From positions 1 through 64,000 of IMG/VR virus record IMGVR_UViG_3300025280_000026: a stretch of 64,000 bases of DNA; one strand, 5' to 3'. The DNA comes from a virus. The translations under genes were made by a program, and so were the position numbers. Positions 26,600 to 34,769 of the stretch are shown piece after piece. Below the pieces are notes generated by a model. It saw only the letters and a list, made by a program, of their open reading frames with translations. It did not search any database and had not been told where the DNA came from. Position 1 is the first letter of the stretch; each line of letters starts with the position of its first letter.

Positions 26600-26848
26600 A
26601 TGAGCAAAAACAAGCCAGTAAACGTCGAAGTAACACTAAGACATGTGAGAAACGACCCCAACAAATTGATTAGAAAGTTTATAAAAAAAGTTAAAAAAGA
26701 GAAAATATTAGAGGAAGTTAAAGGCCGAATGTACTACGAGAAGCCTTCATCAAAAAGAAGACGAATGAAAAAACGAAAATTAGAAAACGCAAGAAAAGCT
26801 CAAAAAGAGCAAAATAAAAAATTAAACATACAACCAATGAAGAGGTAA
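26600..26848 (+). CDS. rpsU: Ribosomal protein bS21 homologue
   Basis: 82 residues. From residue 22 the sequence follows bS21: LIRKFIKKVKKEKILEEVK then the hallmark YEKPSSKRRRMKKRK and a basic helical tail with ENARKAQK. In bacteria bS21 sits on the 30S platform near the Shine-Dalgarno duplex. Phage-encoded copies are known in some large marine and aquatic phages and are thought to bias host ribosomes to phage mRNA. Here the gene is embedded in the head operon with only 6-base spacers, so it would be expressed with late structural proteins. Its own ribosome binding site is weak (ACAAAGTAAAATATA). Confidence 0.8.
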   Translation: MSKNKPVNVEVTLRHVRNDPNKLIRKFIKKVKKEKILEEVKGRMYYEKPSSKRRRMKKRKLENARKAQKEQNKKLNIQPMKR

Positions 26849-26854
26849 AAAGAA

Positions 26855-27343
26855 TTGGCAACTACAATCAAATCATCAACGCTAACTGTAAGTCTTGTTG
26901 AAGATATTTTTCTCAACGGAAGCCAACAAGGCTCGAAAAATACACTAAGTATTAGTGGCATAAAAGATGTATTTAAAAGAATAATTACTATTGCAGCAGA
27001 TGATGACGCTACAGTTCTAGTTTTTAAATCTACAACAGCCATTGCAGACGGAGCATTAGATTTGCAGAACGTGAAATATATTCGTGTAACGAATTTGGAT
27101 GATACTAATTCTGTTGGTCTCTCTTTACAACTAGATTCAGATGAAGATAATAGTGCTGCAAATGAATCTTGTACTATCCTGTTAGAAGCAGGCCGCAGCT
27201 TTATAATGGGAACGCCTGATGAAGGAATTCATGTGGATGATGATTCAGCTGGTATATTAACAGCGCTAACGGATCTAGAGAGTATTATAATTAATCCGGG
27301 CGCCAATGCCGGCTCCGTGGAAGTGTTTGTAGCTTCCGCATAA
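26855..27343 (+). CDS. Probable virion surface protein
   Basis: 162 residues from a TTG start with GAAGAGG upstream. The sequence (MATTIKSSTLTVSLVEDIFLNG...) is beta-rich and acidic, typical of small tail-terminator or decoration-like proteins of marine myophages, and it lacks membrane or enzyme motifs. The ending (GANAGSVEVFVASA) is a beta strand that closes many such jelly-roll domains. It lies directly after the bS21 gene in the head operon. Specific role unknown. Confidence 0.5.
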   Translation: MATTIKSSTLTVSLVEDIFLNGSQQGSKNTLSISGIKDVFKRIITIAADDDATVLVFKSTTAIADGALDLQNVKYIRVTNLDDTNSVGLSLQLDSDEDNSAANESCTILLEAGRSFIMGTPDEGIHVDDDSAGILTALTDLESIIINPGANAGSVEVFVASA

Positions 27344-27407
27344 AAAGGATTTTTAATGAAAAACAAACTAAATATTAATAACAGAATAATTATATTGGAG
27401 AATTTAA

Positions 27408-27869
27408 ATGGCAGTACATAAATATACAAGCTGGGGAAGGACAAGAAGCCCTAAGAATATAGCTGGAGACCCAGGTACCGCGGTTACTTTAGAATCAGAT
27501 ACCGACAATCTGCTCACAAGCAATAGCGATTATAAAACTGTAGGCTATGCCACAGAGAATCAAAGATATTTACATGTTCTTGTTACCGACCTTAATGACA
27601 CCGCTCCTGCCGCACTAACCGTATTTGGATATTGTCACGCTTTTGAAAGATGGTTTGAGATAGCGGAAACAGAAGCCGGAGGCGAAGGTCAAAACACTGC
27701 AAACGCCGCGGCCTCCATAACAGTGGCTGATTCTGGAAGGGCTGTTACTGCTCAGGTTCCAAGCGATAGGGAATACCGGGTCTATGAAATACGAGGAATA
27801 GATCGAGTTGCTTTTGTACATGAAGACAGCACTGAAGTCGATGTTTTCGCCGCTTGTAGCACCTTTTAA
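27408..27869 (+). CDS. Probable virion surface protein
   Basis: 153 residues, ATG after TTGGAGAATTTAA. Beta-rich with Thr/Ala/Asp loops (TDLNDTAPAALTVFGY) and no membrane or catalytic motif. It resembles its neighbour in composition though not clearly in sequence, and lies just before the scaffold and capsid genes, so head decoration is a reasonable but unproven role. Confidence 0.5.
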   Translation: MAVHKYTSWGRTRSPKNIAGDPGTAVTLESDTDNLLTSNSDYKTVGYATENQRYLHVLVTDLNDTAPAALTVFGYCHAFERWFEIAETEAGGEGQNTANAAASITVADSGRAVTAQVPSDREYRVYEIRGIDRVAFVHEDSTEVDVFAACSTF

Positions 27870-27898
27870 AATCAAAATGGATTTTATAGCTAACAATT

Positions 27899-27907
27899 AC
27901 TATTTAC
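27899..27907 (+). promoter_or_regulatory. ACTATTTAC promoter-like nonamer before scaffold/capsid
   Basis: Exact match to ACTATTTAY in the 72-base gap before the scaffold gene, 43 bases before its ATG. It would give the scaffold and capsid genes their own high-level transcript ending at the strong terminator after the capsid gene. Confidence 0.45.
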
Positions 27908-27941
27908 TAACAGTATGTACTATTTTCAGGAGAAATAATTA

Positions 27942-29093
27942 ATGTCCTCAATGTTAGAGCAAGCTATTGTTGATGCAAATGCATTGAGAGACGTAGCGAT
28001 TAAAACAGCTGAATCAAACTTGGTTGAAAAATATTCAGAACAGATTAAAGAAGCGGTTGAAACGCTTTTAGAACAACCAATGCCGGGCGAGGAAGACCCC
28101 ATGGCCCCAATGACCCCCGGCCCCATGGCGATGGATCCTGCAGCTGCCGGAATGGCAATGCCTCCGCCCCCAATGGGAAATGAAGGTTCTCCTGAAGATG
28201 AATTGGACGTCCCTCTTGGAGCTACCGAAGGCGAGAAACTATGCCCTTGTCCTGAAGAAGAAAAAATTGTAGTTGTTAATTTACCTGAATTAATTAAACA
28301 AGCTGAAGAAGAAGCAGGCGAAGGTGTTTCTCCTGAAGAAGTAGAACAATTCGGTACAGAAGTAGAACCAGAGGAAGAAGAAGAGGAAGAGGAAGAACTT
28401 CCCATGGGCTTGGAAGAATCAATTGAATTGCCAGAAGAATATTTATATGATATTCTAGAGTCATTAAAAGTAGATGTCAGCCCATATTCTGTTCGCGATG
28501 GCTGGACCGGCACACCAACCGCTGCTATAGAAGAAGCAGAGGAATTAGAATTAGCTCGTCAACAAAGTGACGAGGTTGCTGAAGACCTAGAGGTACTTCA
28601 GACGGCAGTTAAAGAACTGCACGAAACAAATGAATATTATGAGAATATGCTACTAGAAGCTAAGAGTTATATTGATGCTAGGGAAAACGATCACCAAGCT
28701 AAATTAAACGAAGCCGCCGGAGTTTTAAATGAAACTAAAAAAGTAGCGTATATTCTAAAGAATAAATTGGACGAAGCGAACTTAACAAATGCTCGTCTAT
28801 TATATACAAATAAGGTTTTATCAAACAGCTCTTTGAATGGGCGACAAAAAAATCAAATTGTCGAAGCTTTGATAAACACCGAATCTGTTGAAGAAACAAA
28901 AACAATATATGAGACTCTTCAAAGCGCAGTGGGCAGCACCAGTAAATCAACTAAAAGACAGCCGAAATCACTGAGCGAGGTAGTTAATAGAACTTCAACA
29001 ACAATGTTGCCTCGATTGAATGAGGGACAAGAGAAGCAAGATACGTCGGCTTCAAACCGATGGAAAATCTTAGCAGGAATAAAAGACAATTAA
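27942..29093 (+). CDS. Prohead scaffold protein (gp22-like position)
   Basis: 383 residues, ATG after CAGGAGAAATAATTA. The chain is highly acidic, with a Met/Pro/Gly-rich segment (about 47-85), a run of more than ten Glu near residue 150, and a long helical second half (about 195-320). There is no enzyme motif. An acidic, helical, low-complexity protein directly before the major capsid gene is the usual T4-type scaffold (gp22), which fills the prohead and is degraded by the protease. The assignment rests on composition and synteny. Confidence 0.75.
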   Translation: MSSMLEQAIVDANALRDVAIKTAESNLVEKYSEQIKEAVETLLEQPMPGEEDPMAPMTPGPMAMDPAAAGMAMPPPPMGNEGSPEDELDVPLGATEGEKLCPCPEEEKIVVVNLPELIKQAEEEAGEGVSPEEVEQFGTEVEPEEEEEEEEELPMGLEESIELPEEYLYDILESLKVDVSPYSVRDGWTGTPTAAIEEAEELELARQQSDEVAEDLEVLQTAVKELHETNEYYENMLLEAKSYIDARENDHQAKLNEAAGVLNETKKVAYILKNKLDEANLTNARLLYTNKVLSNSSLNGRQKNQIVEALINTESVEETKTIYETLQSAVGSTSKSTKRQPKSLSEVVNRTSTTMLPRLNEGQEKQDTSASNRWKILAGIKDN

Positions 29094-29122
29094 AATTTTA
29101 AAAATATAGGAGGAAATTAAAA

Positions 29123-30880
29123 ATGTCTGTTTTGCAAAAGTTGACTGAAGGTCTTGTTAAACGTGATCTCCAGAAGGAAGGTGCTGCTCTCATGGATAAA
29201 TGGGAAGCCACAGGTCTTCTTGAGGGTCTTAACAGTGACCACAATAAAAATACAATGGCTCGCTTGCTTGAAAACCAAGCTTCTGAGCTACTTAGAGAGG
29301 CCAGCTCAATGGCAGCTGGTGACGTCGAAGGTTTTGCTTCCGTAGCATTCCCTATCGTTCGTCGTGTCTTTGGCGGTCTTATCGCCAATGATCTTGTTTC
29401 CGTCCAACCGATGAGCTTGCCTTCGGGCCTCATCTTCTTCATGGACTTCACATACAACGATGGCCGACTCGGCGTCGACTCTGGAGATTCCCTCTACGGT
29501 GGAGGCGTTGTTGGTAAAAACATCATCAGCGGTACATCGGATATCACTGAAGCAGGCGGCGGGTTCTATAACCTTGCCAACCACTATTCTTCGGTTACCG
29601 CTTCCGCCGACGTCACCGTGAGCGCTCACGCAACGTCGGGCGACGTCCCGGGCGCTACAGGTGTGGATGTTTCTGCATTCACCGAAGCCCATAAGAAAGA
29701 TGTACGTTTTGATGCGGATTTGCTGGCCAACACATCTTACAATGTGCGCCATTACACCATCGATGCTGACGAAGATCTCGAAGGTCTTAATCATGATGCT
29801 CTCGGAGCTATTAATTGGACTAATTTGGGCGACACAACTAATGATAGTGTTGTTCGTCGTTTGACCAAATACGTTCGTAGCACAGGCCTGGTTCACCTCT
29901 ATGTCCAAGCTACTGACGGCGCCGGGACCGACGATGCCGGAGGTTCTAAAACAATTGTTTATCCAGTTAAGGATACTTTTAACAAAAGCAACCTTGGTGC
30001 TGTTGTTGGTTCAACCCCGTGGGGACTTGAAGCTGCTGATAATAGCTTCCGTCAATCTGACAACGTTGACTGGGATCAAAATAGTGGCGCCGGCGACAAG
30101 AACAGGATTCCTGAGATTGACATCAAGGTCGACAGCGTGTCTGTCACCGCGATGACCAAAAAGCTCAAGGCCAAATGGACGCCTGAGCTTGGGCAAGATC
30201 TCAATGCTTACCACAACCTCGACGCGGAAGTTGAGCTTACCTCGATTCTTTCTGAGCAGATTGCTCTTGAAATCGATCGTGAGATTCTCAACGACCTCGT
30301 TCAAGGTGCAACCGCTGGTACGTATTACTGGTCTCGTTCACCTGGTTTATTTGTCGATAAGACAGCTGGTACCGAGCTTGGTGCTACTGCTGCTGCCCCG
30401 GATTTCACCGGTACAGTTAGTGAGTGGTATGAGACACTTGTTGAGACAGTCAACGATGTGTCGGCTCAAATTCACCGTAAGACTCTTCGCGGTGGAGCCA
30501 ATTTCCTCGTGACTTCACCAGAGGTTGCCAATATTCTTGAGTTTACTTCTGGTTTCCGCGCTAGTGTTACAGCTGATGCCGATCGTGGTGTCGTAGGTGC
30601 GGTTAAGACAGGTGCGCTTAGTAAGAAATGGGACGTTTACGTCGATCCTTACTTCCCGCGTAATCTTGTTCTTGTTGGTCGCAAGGGAGGAAGCTTCCTT
30701 GAGAGCGGTTATGTATACGCTCCTTACGTGCCCCTGCAAGTCACGCCTACCATCTTTGGTACGGAAGACTTCACGCCACGCAAGGGTGTGATGACCCGCT
30801 ACGCAAAGCAGATGGTCCGTCCTGATATGTACGGTCTCGTCGTGGTTCGCGGATTACTTGGTGAGTCTGGCGCAAGCTAG
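29123..30880 (+). CDS. Major capsid protein (gp23-like)
   Basis: 585 residues after a TAGGAGGAAATTAAAA site. The gp23 family core is clear: FP.VRRVFGGLIANDLVSVQPMSLPSGLIFFMDF, and near the C-terminus GYVYAPYVPLQVTP and RKGVMTRYAKQMVRPDMYG. Like T4 gp23 it has an N-terminal propeptide; L-R-E before A60 (ELLRE/ASSM) fits the (I/L)-x-E cleavage rule of gp21-type proteases, close to the E65 site in T4. The region about 125-330 is longer and more Ala/Asp/Thr-rich than I expect and may be an insertion domain. Codons here are GC-richer than in most neighbours, consistent with high expression. Confidence 0.93.
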   Translation: MSVLQKLTEGLVKRDLQKEGAALMDKWEATGLLEGLNSDHNKNTMARLLENQASELLREASSMAAGDVEGFASVAFPIVRRVFGGLIANDLVSVQPMSLPSGLIFFMDFTYNDGRLGVDSGDSLYGGGVVGKNIISGTSDITEAGGGFYNLANHYSSVTASADVTVSAHATSGDVPGATGVDVSAFTEAHKKDVRFDADLLANTSYNVRHYTIDADEDLEGLNHDALGAINWTNLGDTTNDSVVRRLTKYVRSTGLVHLYVQATDGAGTDDAGGSKTIVYPVKDTFNKSNLGAVVGSTPWGLEAADNSFRQSDNVDWDQNSGAGDKNRIPEIDIKVDSVSVTAMTKKLKAKWTPELGQDLNAYHNLDAEVELTSILSEQIALEIDREILNDLVQGATAGTYYWSRSPGLFVDKTAGTELGATAAAPDFTGTVSEWYETLVETVNDVSAQIHRKTLRGGANFLVTSPEVANILEFTSGFRASVTADADRGVVGAVKTGALSKKWDVYVDPYFPRNLVLVGRKGGSFLESGYVYAPYVPLQVTPTIFGTEDFTPRKGVMTRYAKQMVRPDMYGLVVVRGLLGESGAS

Positions 30881-30899
30881 TCATTAAGTGACACATATT

Positions 30900-30928
30900 A
30901 AGCCCCACCTTCGGGTGGGGCTTTTTTT
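30900..30928 (+). terminator. Strong intrinsic terminator after the capsid gene
   Basis: AAGCCCCACC / GGTGGGGCTT stem with a TTCG tetraloop followed by seven T in all. It lies 20 bases after the capsid stop codon, so the capsid transcript ends here. Confidence 0.92.
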
Positions 30929-30957
30929 GATTTAATTGGATTTAACAAATCCAACAA

Positions 30958-30966
30958 ACTATTTAC
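30958..30966 (+). promoter_or_regulatory. ACTATTTAC promoter-like nonamer directly after terminator
   Basis: Exact match to ACTATTTAY, 30 bases beyond the capsid terminator and 53 bases before the next ATG. Confidence 0.5.
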
Positions 30967-31010
30967 TACTGATTGATAAGGCAGAAAGCCCTTTAAAAGG
31001 AGAAACGAAC

Positions 31011-31442
31011 ATGAGTAAATTAGGAAGATATTCAGCAGACAGAAAAAAGGTACAAAGTCTAACTGCGGCTTATACCGTTACAAAAGCCGATTGCGGAACA
31101 ATTTTTGTGCTTAACCTTGCAGCTGGTTTTACCGTCACTTTACCGACCGTCGCTGACGCCGGCAAAGGCTGGTGGTGTAAGTTTATTGTTGGCACCAATT
31201 GCTCAAGCGGTAATTATATTATCACGGAAGCTACCGCAACTGATACTAACGTATTAGTCACACAAATTAATGAGCTGGAAACCGATACCAACGACGACGG
31301 ACCCAGTAGCACGGGTCATACGACTATTACTTTGCCCAACGCCACTGACACTGTGGGTGATATGATAGAGGTTGTTTGTGATGGAAGTAATTTTTACTGC
31401 CACGGACAGACCGCTCTCGATGGCGGCGCTGCCCTAGCTTAA
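31011..31442 (+). CDS. Small capsid decoration-type protein
   Basis: 143 residues. The ATG used follows AAAAGGAGAAACGAAC; an earlier in-frame TTG would run through the promoter-like element and is rejected. MSKLGRYSADRKKVQSLTAAYT then V..AD.GTIFVL....FTVTLP....G.WCKFIVG is a pattern seen in small abundant head proteins of marine T4-like phages and is shared with the beta domain of the anchored protein at 13.7 kb. As a one-gene unit with its own terminator and promoter-like element next to the capsid gene, it fits an abundant capsid accessory protein. Confidence 0.65.
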   Translation: MSKLGRYSADRKKVQSLTAAYTVTKADCGTIFVLNLAAGFTVTLPTVADAGKGWWCKFIVGTNCSSGNYIITEATATDTNVLVTQINELETDTNDDGPSSTGHTTITLPNATDTVGDMIEVVCDGSNFYCHGQTALDGGAALA

Positions 31443-31474
31443 TAGATAATAAAGACCTTATCAAAAACATCAAG

Positions 31475-31505
31475 CCTCGTGTTCTTATTGAACATGGGGT
31501 TTTTT
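31475..31505 (+). terminator. Intrinsic terminator after the decoration gene
   Basis: CCTCGTGTTC / GAACATGGGG (two G-T wobbles) with a TTATT loop, followed by six T. It ends the single-gene decoration transcript. Confidence 0.8.
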
Positions 31506-31515
31506 GTTGTGTTAT

Positions 31516-31524
31516 ACTATTTAT
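31516..31524 (+). promoter_or_regulatory. ACTATTTAT promoter-like nonamer directly after terminator
   Basis: Exact match, 11 bases after the terminator T-run and 30 bases before the next ATG. The tight spacing of hairpin and nonamer is the same arrangement as before the 18.7, 31.0 and 40.1 kb genes. Confidence 0.5.
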
Positions 31525-31545
31525 TATCAACCAAGGAGGCCTAAA

Positions 31546-31935
31546 ATGGGCAAACGTAGAAGAAGACTTCATAGTCCAAAATACGCTAAGAAATACGCCA
31601 AGGTAAGAGAAACTTATAATCGTTTAAGAGGCGTTGTAACAGCTGCAGAAGCTGATGGTGTAGTGACACCCGAAGAAGTAAAAGTAATTGAAGAAGTTAA
31701 ACAGGAAGTTGTTGAAGCAGTAGCAGAAATTAAAGCCGAACCAGTCGTTGAAGTCAAACCAAAACCAGTTGTTGAAGTCAAACCAAAACCAGTTGTTGAA
31801 GTCAAACCAAAACCAGTTGTTCAGGCCCCTAAAAAATCTTTATTCTCAAGAACAACAAAAAAAGCGTCTGCAAGAAAAGCACCCGCAAGAAAAAAAGCTG
31901 CAAAAGTAACTAAGAAGTCTTCCATTAAGGAATGA
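31546..31935 (+). CDS. Histone H1-like basic protein with tandem repeats
   Basis: 129 residues, ATG after CCAAGGAGGCCTAAA. A basic N-terminal helix (MGKRRRRLHSPKYAKKYAK) leads into a helical segment, then three perfect VVEVKPKP octapeptides, and a C-terminal tail of KKxxARKAPARKKAAKVTKK type, as in H1/HU-tail proteins. Such tails bind DNA without sequence specificity; a role in condensing packaged DNA or as an internal head protein is likely by composition and position. The acidic VVEAVAEIKAE stretch before the repeats is unusual for a pure DNA-binding protein. Confidence 0.6.
   Translation: MGKRRRRLHSPKYAKKYAKVRETYNRLRGVVTAAEADGVVTPEEVKVIEEVKQEVVEAVAEIKAEPVVEVKPKPVVEVKPKPVVEVKPKPVVQAPKKSLFSRTTKKASARKAPARKKAAKVTKKSSIKE
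31741..31821 (+). repeat. 24-base tandem repeat, 3.4 copies, in the H1-like gene
   Basis: Unit CCAGTTGTTGAAGTCAAACC plus AAAA, repeated at 31741, 31765 and 31789 with a partial copy at 31813. Copy 1 differs from copies 2 and 3 by a single base (C for T), which points to recent slippage and likely copy-number variation among relatives. Confidence 0.95.
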
Positions 31936-31987
31936 TATGGGTTTTCCCTTCATGAGAACTAATTACTCTTGATAGGAGAACTTATGA

Positions 31988-33286
31988 ATGGCTGTACCTA
32001 CTTTAACACCGAAAAGACAATCAAGCGCAGTGATTTTGCCATCAACAGGGACGATTGATGACGCAAAAACTTCAACGAACTATGCCTTTGGTATTTATTC
32101 TATAGTTGGCCAACCCCTGTATGATGATAATTTTGTCCATGGCGCCGTCGATCAAATATCCTATACCTATAAAAAACTTGGTGGCGATGTACTTGATATT
32201 GAATTAACACCAGGCAATATTTATACAGCATATGAAGAAGCTGTACTAGAATATTCTTATATTGTTAATATTCATCAAGCCAAAAATGCTTTGCCAAGTA
32301 TGCTGGGCGCTACAACTGGTACTTTCGACCATGACGGCAATCTTTCTGGAGAGGACGGGAGTGCTTTACTTGCTAGTTTAGATGGAAAAAGAATAGAACT
32401 ATCTTATCCAAAGTATAAATTTACTTATTGGAAAAGAGTTTCAGAGGGTTTTTCTACAGAAGCCAACATTGGCGGAACAGAAACAATTAGATCTGCTTCT
32501 TTCTCTGTCTCAACTGATGTACAAGATTACGATTTACAATCCATTTTAACAGGAACTCTTGGAGGAGCCGGCGAATTATTAGAAAAAAACAAAAAAGTTT
32601 CAATTAAGAGAGTTTTTTACAAGACACCTCATGCTATGTGGAGATTCTATGGTTATTACGGTGGGATCAACACGATTGGAAATTTGTCGACATATGGAAT
32701 GTATTCAGATGATTCCACATTTGAAGTAATCCCCGCGTGGCAAAATAAATTACAGGCCATGGCCTATGAGGATGCAATTTATACTAGAAATTCTCATTAT
32801 TCTTACGAGATTAAAAACAACAAGTTAAGAATATTTCCAGCCCCGGTTGGAAACTCAGCGAGCAAATTTTGGTTTGAATATGTCGTCCAAACAGATCCTT
32901 GGGATGAGGACGCCTCATCTGGAGGAAAAGCAAATACCGATGGTGTTAACAACATGAACACGCTTCCCTTTTCCAACATTCCTTATAAAAATATTAACTC
33001 TATTGGCAAGCAGTGGATCCGCAGGTTCGCCCTATCTCTCACAAAAGGCATGCTTGGTCAAGTGAGAGGCAAATTTGCTTCGATACCCATACCAGGAAAC
33101 GACCTCACGCTCAATGCTAGTGAATTATTATCCCAAGCACAAAATGAACAACAGGTTCTTAGAGAAGAATTGAAAACAACGCTCGATGAACTGACATACA
33201 AACAAATAGTCAGTGATCAAGCAACTATGTCAAATCAAGTTACCGAAACAAATAAACATATACCGATGGGTATATATCATGGCTAA
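31988..33286 (+). CDS. Neck protein (gp13-like by position)
   Basis: 432 residues; an ATG four bases upstream is out of frame and the second ATG after GATAGGAGAACTTATGA is used. The N-terminal third carries a helical repeat (IYTAYEEAVLEYSYIVNIHQAKN) and the middle VKRVFYKTPHAMWRFYGYYGG..NTIGN type block common to head-completion proteins of marine T4-like phages. It heads the run neck-completion-sheath, as gp13 does in T4, so head-tail joining is the likely role. The family match is by recall, not by motif. Confidence 0.55.
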   Translation: MAVPTLTPKRQSSAVILPSTGTIDDAKTSTNYAFGIYSIVGQPLYDDNFVHGAVDQISYTYKKLGGDVLDIELTPGNIYTAYEEAVLEYSYIVNIHQAKNALPSMLGATTGTFDHDGNLSGEDGSALLASLDGKRIELSYPKYKFTYWKRVSEGFSTEANIGGTETIRSASFSVSTDVQDYDLQSILTGTLGGAGELLEKNKKVSIKRVFYKTPHAMWRFYGYYGGINTIGNLSTYGMYSDDSTFEVIPAWQNKLQAMAYEDAIYTRNSHYSYEIKNNKLRIFPAPVGNSASKFWFEYVVQTDPWDEDASSGGKANTDGVNNMNTLPFSNIPYKNINSIGKQWIRRFALSLTKGMLGQVRGKFASIPIPGNDLTLNASELLSQAQNEQQVLREELKTTLDELTYKQIVSDQATMSNQVTETNKHIPMGIYHG

Positions 33287-33299
33287 AAGGAGAGTGTAA

Positions 33300-33791
33300 A
33301 TGGCTACCGATAATAAATGGAAGCAGCCAAAGTCGCCTCCACCACCCTTGTTTGCCGGTGAAAAAGAACGCGACTTGGTTAAACAAGTTAATGATGAATT
33401 GATAGAGCGTGTCATCGGCCAACAAATATTATATTATCCGATTGATATGGAAACAACAAATTTTCACCCTCTTTATGGCGAAGCACTTAGCAAAAGCTTT
33501 TTGCCGCCAATAAGAGTTCATGCTTTAATTGATTTTGAAGGGTTCCAAACTACAACAGAAACTTATGGGTTAGATAAAGATGCCAGTATAACTGTACATT
33601 TTCACAAACGCCGACTAACCGAAGACCAAAATCTATATGTCCGTGAAGGCGATTTTGTTCTCTATGGACAACAATATTATAAAATTGTTTCGCTGGCGGA
33701 ACCAAGAGAATTATTTGGTCAAGCAGACAAAAGAGTAGAAATTTCAGCCAAATGTATTAAGGTAAGGGAGGGAATGTTCGATGCCAACTAA
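33300..33791 (+). CDS. Neck / head-closure protein (gp14-like by position)
   Basis: 163 residues, ATG after AAAAGGAGAGTGTAA. The central beta domain (VHALIDFEGFQT..TYGLDKDASITVHFHKR.L.E.NLYVREGDFVLYGQQYYKIV) looks like a small barrel of the head-closure type, ending before VEISAKCIKVREG. It overlaps the next gene by 11 bases. Position between the gp13-like and gp15-like genes supports a neck function. Confidence 0.55.
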   Translation: MATDNKWKQPKSPPPPLFAGEKERDLVKQVNDELIERVIGQQILYYPIDMETTNFHPLYGEALSKSFLPPIRVHALIDFEGFQTTTETYGLDKDASITVHFHKRRLTEDQNLYVREGDFVLYGQQYYKIVSLAEPRELFGQADKRVEISAKCIKVREGMFDAN

Positions 33792-34659
33792 TGAAGCTGA
33801 AATACCTTTTGGACCATCAACTATCGAGACAATAGATTATGCGGTATTTAATTGGGTTAACGATCTACTAGATATTCATTCTGAAACAAACAAAGGTTTC
33901 AAAAAAGTACCGGTGATCTGGGTCTCGGCTGAAAGATCATTTCAAATAAAAAATGATATTGATTTACGGGAAAAAACAGGTGTTTTCTCTTTCCCGGTGA
34001 TCACACTAGAAAGAACAAATATGGTTAAATCTTTGAATTCCAAAGGCGCCATCTATGGAAATGTCTATCCAGTTGATGATAATAAAGGCGGATCAATAGC
34101 CATAACAAAACAGATTAATCAATATAAAAGCAGCAATTTTATCAATGCCGATTCTGGCCGAAGTACATCAGATCCATATCATAAATCAAGAAGAACGGGT
34201 GTTAGATACGCTATTAAAACAGAACAAAAACCAAAAATTGTGTATGAGACAATAACAATTCCCATTCCAGTTTATGTTAACGTATCTTATACTATTGGTA
34301 TAAAAGCAGAATACCAACAACAATTTAATGAAATTATAACTCCTTTTATGACCCGACCTTCTGGTTTAAATTATGTATCCTTGAACCACGAAAGACACGT
34401 TTTCGAGGGCTTCTTAGGAGAAAATTTTTCACAAACAAGCAATGCTGGCGCCCTCGCCGAAGAAGAAAGAAGATATGAAAGCAATGTTGATTTTAGAGTG
34501 CTTGGGTACCTCATTGGAGACGACAAGAATCAAATAACGCCGAGAGTAGTCCGAAGACAAAACTTTGTGGATGTTAAGATCCCTCGGGAACATGTGATTC
34601 TTGGTGACATTCCAGAACACACCGGGTCTCTGAGCAGCGAACCTTTCTACAGAGAATAA
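33781..34659 (+). CDS. Tail sheath stabiliser / completion protein (gp15-like)
   Basis: 292 residues. The start region (DYAVFNWVNDLLDI...KVPVIWVSAERSFQ) corresponds to T4 gp15 (RVPITYASKEHF), followed by the PVITLERTNMVKS block and the central TIPIPVYVNVSYTIGIKAEY strand region typical of this family. gp15 caps the tail and joins it to the neck. The gene overlaps its upstream neighbour and is followed by a promoter-like element and the sheath gene, so it closes the neck unit. Confidence 0.75.
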   Translation: MPTNEAEIPFGPSTIETIDYAVFNWVNDLLDIHSETNKGFKKVPVIWVSAERSFQIKNDIDLREKTGVFSFPVITLERTNMVKSLNSKGAIYGNVYPVDDNKGGSIAITKQINQYKSSNFINADSGRSTSDPYHKSRRTGVRYAIKTEQKPKIVYETITIPIPVYVNVSYTIGIKAEYQQQFNEIITPFMTRPSGLNYVSLNHERHVFEGFLGENFSQTSNAGALAEEERRYESNVDFRVLGYLIGDDKNQITPRVVRRQNFVDVKIPREHVILGDIPEHTGSLSSEPFYRE

Positions 34660-34693
34660 GATTGCTAAAAGATGGAGTTTTGAGTTTAAAATT

Positions 34694-34702
34694 ACTATTT
34701 AT
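34694..34702 (+). promoter_or_regulatory. ACTATTTAT promoter-like nonamer before the sheath gene
   Basis: Exact match in the 110-base gap between completion-protein and sheath genes, 76 bases before the sheath ATG. No hairpin terminator is seen before it. Confidence 0.45.
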
Positions 34703-34769
34703 TAAAGAAGTTAGTATTAATCTAAACTCTATTGAAACACCAAGTTTCGCATAAATAGGAGAAAAATCC

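Noticed and set aside
27356-27421. Possible 21-residue peptide MKNKLNINNR... between two head genes
   Set aside because: AAAGGAT precedes its ATG, but it overlaps the next gene's start, has biased A/T-rich codons and no recognisable character; it is more likely leader sequence.
27926-28513. Ser-rich 195-residue frame on the - strand opposite the scaffold gene
   Set aside because: A Ser run opposite a Glu-rich coding run (GAA/GAG versus TTC/CTC-type codons) is a compositional shadow; the scaffold frame has a ribosome binding site and context.
30936-31010. Longer form of the decoration protein starting at an upstream TTG
   Set aside because: The extension would be read through the promoter-like element and has no ribosome binding site; the ATG downstream has AAAAGGAGAAAC.
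31741-31821. Tandem repeats as a CRISPR-like array
   Set aside because: The units are 24 bases with no spacers and are in frame, coding VVEVKPKP.
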